Below, in pieces: positions 53,911 to 64,000 of a stretch of 64,000 nucleotides of DNA; the stretch's first letter is position 1, and every line of letters starts with the position of its first letter. A program made the translations under genes and the position numbers. This DNA is from Neurospora tetrasperma FGSC 2508 (Eukaryota > Ascomycota > Sordariomycetes > Sordariales > Sordariaceae), in contig NW_009799104.1 in NCBI RefSeq assembly GCF_000213175.1, forward strand, positions 1,195,214 through 1,259,213, given 5' to 3'. A model generated the notes under the pieces. That model did no database searches. It was not told the DNA's origin and saw only the letters and a program-made list of their open reading frames with translations.

Positions 53911-54911
53911 TTTGATGTCAGTTTAGGTTCCTGCTGGTAGGTTGTTTGAGATATCAAGTATGTCGTGATGGGTGTGAAGGGAAAGGGCTAGGGTGAGAGA
54001 GCTGGTGAAATATCCGAACGAGTGAGATAGTCAACACTGTCTCTGGTGATTGAGGAATACAGGAGAGATAACTTAGGTAGACCGGATGAATTGATGCTGA
54101 CGAGAAGAAAAACCCAGTTAGGTTTTGCACAAATTGGCGAGGGGGCCGACGATGCTTTAATATTTTCTCTTCCTTTTTTTTTCTTCTTTCGCATGAACTG
54201 GGGATGAACTGAACACAACTAACCGTCGGTCGTGATTGCCAACAAAAGAAAAAACAACGGCCAACGGGCGGCAAACACTACAAAAATCAATCAGTCAATT
54301 CTCATGCCAACAACGCAAAGTAGAAGTGTGCACCTGCCCCATCATGTCTCCAACATGTTGGTCGTCGTCGCACAGCACCAACACACTAACAGTCCAAAGC
54401 AGTTGAGTCGTGCCACATTGGATGGGTCCGCAGGAACTGTTGTGTCATCATTCGTTCCGTCCCTTTGTGATGAGGTTTCTTTGTTAGTTGTTCAACAGTG
54501 GCATGCGGGAAACAAACAAGTTGGGGGCGTATTTCATCAAGTCAATGACAGAGACAGAGCAACAGCTGGCTTCGTTGCTTGCCATAACTCGGGCTTAATC
54601 AGGAGAGGGATGTGGCCACGGGATCTCAAAGAAATATAATAGATAGCATGGGGCTGGTCTTAATGATCGTGGTGATCACGAACCTTGGCTTCGATGTCGC
54701 CTCGACGATTTGAGTCAAAGTGCCTGTGTTCACTTGGATGGAAATCCTTCTCTACTGGAATCTATCCCGCATGCTACATCTGTCATCTACGTGTCTCCCT
54801 CGGGTTTCCTCACACAAACTGGGCTTTCCGCCATGTTTTCGCTCAACCGTTCATTTGGCCATGATTCCCCATGACCACATCACCACATCATCACTATCAC
54901 TGTCCAATGCT
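53911..54911. other. Spacer between secreted-protein gene and blm10
   Basis: About 1 kb, containing the promoter of the secreted-protein gene (right of 53910) and the 3' UTR of blm10. No other gene is supported. Confidence 0.45.
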
Positions 54912-57900
54912 CTAAGCAAAGTAACTCTTCCATAACACACCCTCCAGATCCTCCAGTTGCTCGCTTGTAAAGTACTGTAACCTAAGTGTTAGCATATCTT
55001 CCTCATCGTAGCCTAAACATCAAAATCAGAAAAACTCACCTTCTGATCAACCGTCCAACTATCCTGCCTCGTCTTCTTAAATTCCGCCAAAATCCCCTTA
55101 GTCGCCTTACCCACCACACCCGGATCACTCGCCGCGTGCGTCGCCAAGTACGCCAATACCTCGGGCATCCACTTAGGGGGCGGCGTCGCATAGGGGAACG
55201 CCTCGATGAGGGCGCCCAAGCCCAGCACGGCCGCATGTCGTCTGATAATCTGCTTCTGCACGTCCACGGGCGTATCGGTGCCAGGCAACTTGCGCTTGGG
55301 CATCGGGTTCATCTCCAGTTGCAGCTGGAAGCGGGCCTTGAGCTGCTCGATAATGGGGTTACGAATTCTCTCCGGCGAGCATCTAATCATGCCAGCAAGC
55401 GTAGCGCTGGCCCCGTCGCGGACTTCGAGTTGCACGTCGGACAACATGTCGCCGACGGCGTCGAAGAGCATTTGTCGCTGGGCTGGTTGGGTTAGGAAGA
55501 GACGGCGGAAGTAGATGACTTGCATGTTGACCAGAGCGCGTAGGCGCTGATGCCATGATGCCGCTGTCTTACCAACCCGGATCAGAGCGGCAATGAATGC
55601 GTCATCCTCGCCGGACCGGAAGGGGATGTTGGGCATGTGCCGGTAAACGTGGTATGCGAGCCGCATAAGTTCAGGGTCTTCCTTGACGTCCATCATGTGC
55701 AACAGCTGGTCAATAAACGGCTCGGGGAAGAAGGGTACAAGTTGGATGCATTCCTGCGAGGCGAGCATACTATCCAGCCACACAAGTACTGTCTTGGACC
55801 CGGACGTATAGCTGGAGGGAGTTTGCTGTCCGGGAGTGCGCTCATGACGCCACTTCTCGATACGATCAAAGACCTCGCGGATCGTAGCCGTAAAGTCTTC
55901 AGTTGCCTCGTAAGGGCGAATTCCAATCGAGGAGGCACTCTTGTTTTGCTCTAGCAGAGACCAGACATTGGGGAAAGACTCGTGGTATCTGGTCCGATAA
56001 ATCGTCGCAATGACTCTGCCAATAGATTCTCGAACAGACTTGTAGGGATGGTCGATATGGGCCAGGAAGTCTTCAAGAATGGGCTTGTCACGGCGGAAAT
56101 GCCAGCCAGCATCATTGATGATAAACTCGAGCAGTTGGATCTTGGCGGACTCCTTGAAGGCTGCATTGGAGTTCATATCAAGGCGAAAGTTCGCCAGAGG
56201 GTCGATGAGCTCCTTCGAACGTCTAGGGTCCTTGGAATCAACCGTGAGATGGAGACATGTCATCCAGTACTGCAGATTATCCGGCGTCAAATCGTCTGCG
56301 ATCACCTTGAGCATCAAGGGTGCCGCAAAAGCCCAGACCTTGTCGCGGAACTCGCGAGGATCATCGCTACTTCCCGACAGCATGGCTCCGACGATTTCTG
56401 CCGTAGCACGATGCTGATGCTTGTCACCGCCATCTCCGTAGATCTCCTTTGTCAATTCAACAATGTCGTCAAACGTGGCGGCTGTCTGACCATAGTTCAT
56501 GAGGTCAAAGACTTGCATGAGAAGTACGACATTAGACATTCTGAATCTGTCTGCGCCGGCATCTCTGGGTTCCTGCTTGAGGTACTCGAAGCATTGCTTG
56601 AACCAGTCGCGGGTCAAAAGCTTTCCGATTTGCTGACGAGCAGCTGTCTCGACCTCGTCGTATCCTAGGAATGGCTCCGGGTTCGCGGATGAGGCTATGA
56701 ACTTTTTGCCCCACACCAACCAACCAGGATAGTCGCTATCGACAAAGTATTGGATTTCATCAGTGTTCTCGAACTGGGCAAGGAACTTTTGAGTCCACTC
56801 AGGATCATCCTCAGGAACGGGAACCTCAAACTTATTGTCTCCGACAGCTTGCTCTAGCAAGTACTTCTCATAGCTGTGCTGGTAGACTGCCCTCATGTCA
56901 ATGGAGGTACATAGCCCACTGAATGCAGCCAGATAAGTCGAGCGAAGACCGGGATGAGGATCATTCGTGCCAGTAACGACCAATTCGATGAACTCGGGAG
57001 GCGCTAGTGTCTCAAAACGAAGAGACATGTTGAGTGCAAACATAGCACACCTCGTGGCGACCTTCCAGTGCGAAGCCTTGGCCTTGTTGATCAATTCCAA
57101 CCCTAATGCAGCCTTCTTCTCCTCCACCTTAGCGCGGCGTTCTTTAATGAACTCATGACGCCGTTGGATGGAGGCTGAGAAGTCTTGCGGGGGTCGAATG
57201 GTGTCAGCGATCGACCGATCAAAGAGGATCATACGCTCAAACGGCTTGCCGAAGTCAATGAGCGGGTAGAGAGCCGTGGCGCCCAGATTCTGAATAGACG
57301 TCTTGTCTACACTGGCGGTTTCGATGTAGAGCCTCATAAGCTCGGGAGCGAACCGCCAGTCTTTCATACACGTCTTGAGCAGAGTAGTAAAGAACAAGGT
57401 ATACATGGCGCCCTTGATACGGTCATGATCCATATCATCCAGTGCCTTACGCAAAGCCTTGAGGATGACTGGAATAACTAAAGGTCTTCCACCAATGATG
57501 ACCTTTAGGGAGGAGTCTTGAGCACTTTGTGCGACCCGACGAACATCCGCGTATGATGACGTGCAAGACTCGGCAAGATCCAAGAGCAGGCGCCGGTCCA
57601 GCTCACTGCTGGTGCGATACGCCGAGTTGTATTTGACACGCTGGAGCTGGTACGCATCCGCACGCTTGATCAACAGTGGCCGAGGATAAACCTTTCGCAG
57701 ACCCGAAATCTTGAAGGGGGAAATATCTGCCTTGTACAAGCGAGTCAAACGCTCCAAGGGATGAGCAGAACGTTCAATTCCGACGTCAGTAATCCACGTC
57801 CTGTATGCGCTATACAGGGCCGTGAAGCACGCAACGTCATCCTGCTGGTTTGCGTTCAAGAAGGAATGGGTTTGCGATAGTGTCCTACCCACCTCCTCGC

Positions 57901-60844
57901 GAAGATCGTGCACGCGATGATAGAGAGGATCATCCGTGGTCAATACGTATCCAGCGGGATACCGGAATGTGCGCTTGAGTTCATCATCGTCGGCGATCTC
58001 AGCCAGCGGGTCATTGTCCTCTTCCATGATTGTGTCACCGGCGGCATCGGTATCCTGGTTACCGCTGGAGCCAGTTGCTTCTCCTGACGCACGGACAGGG
58101 TCAAAAAGGGTTGAGACGCCCGAGATCAAAAGACGAAGTGCTGTCAAGCTCCGCGACAACTCATCTGACCACTCTTTGTTCTTTCCCTTTCTGCTAACCG
58201 GAGGATCGTCACTCATGAGCTGCATGAGTCTCTCCGTGGCACCACGAGCCTCGCTCTCAAACAGCTCCACAGCAAAAGCAACTTCGGCGGGAGACGGCCG
58301 GTGCCACTTGATGGTGAGTTCAGATGGCTCAGTCGTACGGCCCCAGTCGCTGACGTCGATGCCGCGAGCAATTACATCGGGCTCATACAGAGCATTATCG
58401 ATTGGGTAGGTGTGGGTAAGGTTGAGCAGTAAATGATGGACGTAGTTGGAGATGTGAATGGTGGGAAGACCACGGCATTTTTCCTGCATGTACTTGGCGA
58501 TTCCGAAAAGCTCGTCCTTGTATTTGAGGACCTCACTGCCGACGTGGACCACGCACATGCTGAGCATGCTCACATGCCAGACCAACGCTCTGTCCCTGGG
58601 AAGCACTTCGGTGCCACTGCTTCGATCTGAAGCAGCACCGTTGTAGTCGATCTCATTGCGAATGTTGACAATCAACATGGGAATGAAGACCTTGAGCGTC
58701 TTTTCCGGGTTGACCTTGCACAAGGCATTGCAAATCCACGCCATGGCATCCCGAGCTTGATGCACTACATGAGTTGACACAAAGTTTGCCAGCTTCTCCA
58801 ACGCCGAGTCAAAGAGCTGAGGAGACAGCGATGCGAACAAAGGCGTGAGTGCAGCAGGGAGCGTGTTGATCACGTTGTCCTCTGGGGAGCCTGTTCGTAG
58901 ATGGCTCGCGTCTGGAAGGTTTTCTAGCAGTGCAAAAACCTTGCCTAGCAAAGCCATGACAAACTCTCCAAGACCAGCGGTGGAGGATCGAAGGATGTTT
59001 GCTTCGTCTTCGTCACTAAGTTCCTCGTTGTAGTTGATCTTGACATCTTGCCCCTCGCGCTCCATTCTCTCCATTTCCCCCTGAACCCAGTTCATGGCAA
59101 GGCTCGTATCATGAATGTCGTTATTCTCATCGACAAGCGGGACAAAAGGGATGCTGTATGCCACACTTTGGATGAAGTTCAACGTGTACTGTGTTTTATT
59201 GAGATCGTTGGCATCAATACCGGGAAGGGCTAAAGCCAGTAGAGCGGTGATATGGCAGCGGTACCCCTTTTGCTTCGACATGATGTTGGCAATCATTTGA
59301 AGACTGCAGAGACTTGAAGTCGTTCGGTGCACTTCTACAAGCCCTTGCAAACTCGGGTAGAATCGCTGCAGGGCACCGGGAAGCATCAGGTCTGGCTCGA
59401 GGTATGCGAGTCCTTGCAGGGCAGTGTAGTAATAGTTGACGACCTTTGAGCTCTTGGAGAAGAGGCCCATGAAGGTAACCTCTCTGAGGGAGAGCACGAA
59501 TCGCTTCTTCAGGTCGTTATTTATCCGACGGTCTGCGGGGATATCGAGCTCACCGCTCTGCTCACGATTCCAGCGTGAAACGAAAATATCGGTCAAGAAG
59601 AAAGTCAATTGGGCGAGAAACATAGACCACGCTCCCTGGTTCGAAGGATGGAAGAAGGTGTCTATTGACTCCATTAGACCCTCAAGGTTGGACATGACGG
59701 AACTTTCCTGGTCAAGGCAAAGCGGTGATATGGAGTGTACAATCCACCTAGCAACCATGTAGGGCACTGGATACTTTTTCTTGTCCTTTTCCAGATAAAT
59801 CCCCAGCCCAGCAGAGTAGTCAAGCGAGGCATATGGGGAGTTGGCTTGTCCAACAGGGATCTCCGTCAGGCGTAGAATGGCTGTAAAGATGAGGTCGGAT
59901 TGTTCACGAGTAAAGATACCGTGCTCAGTGAATGGGACATGTGTACAGCTTAGATAATCCCTGGCCATTCGGGAAAAGATGTCAATAAAGCCCACATCAA
60001 AGGCCTTGGACCGCGTCATAAGGGACCACAAGTGGAAGAAGGTGGGTACGAAGTCAGACGGCTGTGACTGAGGCTCAGTTGGGGGTGCTGGGCCGGTTGG
60101 AAGCAATGTATTGATAGCGCCGGCAACGATGTAGGCATTGGACATGTCGGAGGTGCTGAAGTATGGCAGCAGCTCGTCCAGTATCGCACGGCGCTCCTTG
60201 GGATCGAAGTAGACGCTCCCGTGAAGACAAAGCTTCATAATGTGCTTTTGAGCACGCTTTCTGCTACCTTGATGAGGGGCCGTTTCTGAAGGGAAAACCA
60301 AGCCCTTGAGCTCTTTCCAGAGTGGTCGCCAGTCCAGCGTCAGGTCTTGGCCTGGCTTCAGGTAATGTCGCTTGCGCGTCAAGGTAACTACCATTCTCGC
60401 GAACCTATCGGCCGTGTTGGGATCAAGCCCGGGGGCAAGCGCCAAATGGAAGTAGAGATGCGCGAGACGGGCCCGAAGTTCCCTCGACATTTCAAACTTG
60501 AGGTTTAGCCATCCCTGAAGCTCGCGAGTCCAGTGTACAGCGCCCGGGGAAAAATCTTCGGCCATTATAGAGACGTAGAGGTTCTTAAGGATGCCGTTCA
60601 AAGCGGCATCCCGGTGCGACTCCTCCTCGACTTCGAAGGGAAGCAGGCGGAAGTAGCTGAAGGTTCGGGGGCGGTAGCGCTTCTGGTCATCTTGGTCTGA
60701 GCCGTTGGAACATGGCAGTCCGGGCGATGTGGCGCGGGAGATGGTGTCGGCAGAGGCTAACAAACCGCCGAGGAACGCAGAATGCGCTCCTTCGGCGGCG
60801 AAGTGGCCAGCGGCGCCGGGATGCGCCTCTAAAGACTCGTCCAT
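54912..60844 (-). CDS. blm10: Proteasome activator Blm10/PA200
   Basis: Giant HEAT-repeat protein that caps the 20S proteasome. It has 1,955 residues in two exons, 60844-55040 and 54974-54912. The 65-nt intron (GTGAGT donor, GCTAAC branch, TTACAG acceptor) separates a 20-residue final exon. Family features include the N-terminal RPRTFSYFRLLPFEVEEE, long HEAT-like helices throughout, and a conserved block with LKVIIGGRPLVIPVILKALR and MILFDRSIADTIRPP. An acidic loop follows the middle (TIMEEDNDPLAEIADDDE). The C-terminus reads LEDLEGVLWKSYFA, which is the docking peptide that inserts between alpha subunits. Its last three residues are Tyr-Phe-Ala, where yeast and animal proteins have Tyr-Tyr-Ala. 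The start is the first ATG of the frame. Confidence 0.93.
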
Positions 60845-62684
60845 GGTTTGATGGTAGGTCGGCTAAGCCAAGGAGCTCCCTGTAGGCTAGGTCGTCGAAG
60901 CGAGTGGGGGAAGAGCTTCGAAGGCGTGGTCACACGAAACGGTTGGGGTTGAGGAGTTGCCGTGTTTCACAAACTAGTGAAATCGCGACCGGGTCCCAGA
61001 CACAAGGCTGCGACGCGGCTGTCGCGAGGTTGTTGTATCGTGGGAGTTTGTTGTGGGAGAATCGCAGACAGGAAATCGATTCGGGGCCAGCTTGGTTCAG
61101 TTATTGCGATATGAGGGTAGCTGGTCGGAAAGTCTGCGACATTGACACGGAGGAAAAGGCGTGGTACGAATCGACGGGTTTTAAGTAGTGGTAGCGGTTC
61201 GAGACAAATGGATTGCGACAGCCTTCGACTGCCTATTACGACCTCCTTCGGTGTTTTAAGACAAGCTCGGAGGATCTGGAGAACAGGAAGTCGGGGTTAG
61301 CTTACGGGTTCCCCGCGTATCAATGGCCGAACAACGGGTTGCGAGGCTGAACGTGTAGACTGGCTGTCAAAAGGAGGGTAATGGTATGGCAATGGGAGTT
61401 GTGATGGTGATGATGGCAATCATGTCTAGCAGATGAATTCCCATGTTTCAACATGCAGCATGCTTTGACAAGGGGGGCCAAGTAGGTCAAGGACGTCTTT
61501 CCAAGATCGGGACATACGTGACGTGAACATCTCTTGTGTGTTGTTGATGGGTGCTGGAACAGGGGGGGTCTCCAAACGAAACGAGTTCTTCAAGGCTGGA
61601 TGGATGGATGGATGGTTGAAACTTGAAGTTGTGGTGGCATGGGGACGACAATGGGGCCGGGGGGGATTGGAGGGGATGGATGGATGATGGACCATTGAAC
61701 TTACAACAGAAACCTGTCCATCCAGCAAAAACAAGCTAATCGCCACCGGCAGATCCAGTCTCGCGCAAAAAGAACGTAATATGCGTGGATACCTAAAGGT
61801 GAAGAAAAAAAAGGAAACTCCAAAAATAAGAGACGGATATGGATGCGGCGAGCGATCTGTACAGTAACGTGTCAGGGGACACGGGTTTAGGCAGGGCTGA
61901 TGATGCACAATGTTGGTTTGGATGCTTCCTCCCAAAGCTCCTCCTCAGCTGTGCAGTGATGCCGGCATGGGAGATGGGGGGGGGGTAACAATGGCGGCGG
62001 GCGGGCAGGGAGCTTGGGCCCCGGCCTGGCTGATGGAAGCCAAGTGGTCCGGGTTGCATTGGGGCGGGCAGGCGAGAGGGGCTCTTTTCTTATCTTATCG
62101 GAAATGCTATGGTTACAACCTCAACCTCCACAACCTGAAATCATTGGTGGAGCCGAGCAGTACGTACCGGCCAGGCATTGAAGAGCTTACCTCACCATGC
62201 TGGATATGCAGGGGACAATGACAATGACATGCTCCATTTCCACTTTGCCATCTCCGGGGCCTCCATTCTTTTTTTTTTTGCTGTTCTTCCAATTCTTGAG
62301 AGCAAACACCATGATGCTGTCGCTTATGTCTTTTTCTCCTGACGAATAAACATGGGTCTCTGTGCTGTCATATGCCGGCCTTCCAATCTCGTGGCGTACC
62401 ACTTACGAAATAATGGATGCCTGAATAATCCACAACTGGTTGTTCAATATCACCATCGACTCTTTGTCCGTGCAACATGCCGTGCCGGCATATCGATTCC
62501 ATCTTCACAAACACGGGGCAGTCGTTATAAGGATATCACCAACTCGCACAAGTAAATATGGACCCACACAACAAATCCCGTTCGCCGTTACCCAATGCCG
62601 TATAACACTCTTCTTCATGCTTTGGGCGTTCATCTGTTACTACATGTACTGGGCTTCACCACTTCTGTCACACGCAAACCGACA
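60845..62684. other. Intergenic, no gene seen
   Basis: About 1.8 kb. The left part is the blm10 promoter. Notable items are TGGA repeats (61597-61614 and again near 61675-61690) and a G10 run near 61975-61987. Open frames here lack protein-like composition. Confidence 0.45.
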
Positions 62685-63032
62685 TCACTCCTCCTCAGAA
62701 GGCTCAGACTCTTGCGCCCTTTCCTCCTCCCTTTTGGTCTTTGCACTCTTGGCCTTTGGTGCCCCCTTTTTTGGTTCGTTCTTGCTGCCCGCCTCGTTCT
62801 CGTAATCTCCTCCTTGTGCCTCGTACTCTTTGGCAAGCTTCATACCCTTCCATGCCGACCATTGGCCGACGCCGCCGCCCGACTTGTTGGGTTCTTGTTT
62901 GATCTCTACTCACGAGACTGTTAGCATGCCGTGCCAATTTACAACAAAGGGTATTTGGGTTGTTTGCGTTGTACCTTCTTTGAGCTGCTCGCGAAGCTCA
63001 GGATCAGTGGGTTTGCCTTTGCTGCTTGGCAT
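62685..63032 (-). CDS. Small conserved charged protein, unknown function
   Basis: Protein of 92 residues in two exons, 63032-62975 and 62905-62685, with a 69-nt intron (GTACAA donor, GCTAAC branch, AGTAG acceptor). The core TDPELREQLKEEIKQEPNK followed by SGGGVGQWSAWKGMKLAKEY and GGDYENEAGSKNEPKKG looks like a short, widely conserved ascomycete family, recognised from memory. The C-terminus is Lys-rich and then Glu-rich and probably disordered. There is no signal peptide or membrane segment. A nuclear or chromatin-related role would be a guess. The single splice event restores the whole conserved block, which supports the model. Confidence 0.8.
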
Positions 63033-64000
63033 CTTGGTGGAGGAATACTTGTGATTGAATCGCGATTGATGTCTGTATTGGGGATGTTCTGTGGATTTTG
63101 CACCTGCTACGGCACGGGTTGGTCACTTTTATATCTGAGCAACGTGTCTCATGTAATGCATCTATGACATGGCTGGCTTGATGGTTACCGATTGCGGAAG
63201 TTCTCTGCTTGACTGCGCATCAACTGCAAACGAAAAGAAGGGTCAGGGTTGTCGCATGTCGATTACATCACCGGTCGAGTTGAGACTCACAGTACAAAGA
63301 CAGCCTCTATTTTACACTAGTGTAGTAGTGTACTAACAAAGAGGAAGAAAGGGATGTCTCAGAACCCCCGAGGCCAATCTCATCAACTCTGGATTGAAAC
63401 AACACGGAGACAGCCGTCCCATGTTTCATTCTTAAGAGATGCATGCTGAACCAGATCACCGGCAGCAGCAACCCATGCTCACTCCCGCTTGTGCATTTGA
63501 CACATGGCTGACAACCTAGGTACCTTGTTCACTTCGGAGTGCGGGGGAGGAACACCTACAGCACAAAGATCTCGATCCTTCCCTGGGATGATATGCTTAA
63601 ATTGCGCGACTAAGAATGCCTTTTCATGGTATCGAGGCAGGGACTTTTGCAATCTGGTCGACAGAAGGCCAATGTGCAGATGTGAAGACCCGCCTGACGT
63701 CCAGGTGCACTGGGAGACTGGCTTTCCTCTCCGAAACCCTCATTGGCCTGGCCATCACTAACATTGATGACCTGGACACTCGTCAAAACTGGCAGTATCA
63801 CATGATGAACTGAGAAAGTAAGAGATAAACTTGAGTAAAAATAGCCCTAATGGACTATCATCCATTTCGTCTGGGGTTTCCGCAAACCCATATCTCAAAA
63901 TCCGTCGTCTTTCCATAGAGATATGTTACTATGGACAAAGGTGAGCGTTCTCGCGCCCAACCGCTAGCGCTACGTCATCCCCGAATCAACCCTTCGCCAG
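63033..64000. other. Right end of window, no gene seen
   Basis: About 970 bases with no supported gene. The left part is the promoter of the small gene at 62685-63032. A gene could begin beyond the window. Confidence 0.4.

Noticed and set aside
1-64000. Transposons, rRNA genes, biosynthetic gene cluster, CRISPR
   Set aside because: No transposase, reverse transcriptase, terminal repeats, rRNA or PKS/NRPS domains were found on reading. CRISPR is not expected in a eukaryotic nuclear sequence, and none was seen.

Overview
This is nuclear DNA of a filamentous ascomycete. The genes carry short spliceosomal introns (about 50-170 nt) with GTRNGT donors and CTNAC branch points. Codons tend to end in C, tRNA genes are dispersed and intron-bearing, and intergenic DNA is rich in homopolymer runs and TACCTAGGTA-like motifs. 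Protein content (a Tim17 that looks Neurospora-like, Blm10, Mon2, Dug2, fungal bZIP and DUF4185 families) points to Sordariomycetes, probably Sordariales close to Neurospora. That species assignment is inference from memory of families, not a search. I saw no intact transposon, no rRNA gene and no CRISPR.

Layout. 1-9 kb: a bZIP regulator with an AT-hook (1018-3225), an intron-containing tRNA-Ala, a decayed coding-like locus (4906-5590), a LYR-domain/AT-hook protein (minus, 5602-7424) and the ubiquitin-conjugating variant Mms2 (minus, 7865-8558). 9.5-20.5 kb: the Golgi/endosome protein Mon2 in seven exons, a mitochondrial stomatin-like protein (minus) and a four-span membrane protein of unknown function. 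20.8-27 kb: a small Cys-rich protein, a possible beta-trefoil protein, a NAPE-PLD/Fmp30-type metallo-hydrolase and a cupin. 28.4-31 kb: a tandem pair of paralogous genes I do not recognise, sharing an intron position. 31.8-33.7 kb: a sugar transporter.

33.7-36.2 kb is gene-poor and is followed by tRNA-Lys(CUU). 36.7-39.3 kb holds two convergent secreted proteins (SMP-30-like propeller and DUF4185). 40.5-43.2 kb encodes a Thr-type asparaginase and Tim17. 44.7-49 kb has a doubtful small gene and Dug2 of the glutathione degradosome. 49.9-54 kb has tRNA-Ser(GCU), a RING-like protein and a secreted Cys-containing protein. 54.9-60.8 kb is the proteasome activator Blm10 (1,955 residues), followed by a small conserved lysine/glutamate-rich protein at 62.7-63.0 kb.

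Most genes are housekeeping: protein turnover (Mms2, Blm10, the RING-like protein), membrane traffic (Mon2), mitochondria (Tim17, stomatin-like, LYR protein) and glutathione or amide hydrolysis (Dug2, asparaginase). They are not organised as a biosynthetic cluster. The best candidates for something new are the tandem orphan paralogs at 28.5-31 kb with a GC-AG intron in one copy, the LYR/AT-hook fusion, the bZIP lacking the usual basic-region Asn, and the Blm10 C-terminus ending Tyr-Phe-Ala instead of Tyr-Tyr-Ala. Exon boundaries were placed by eye from reading frame, splice consensus and family similarity.
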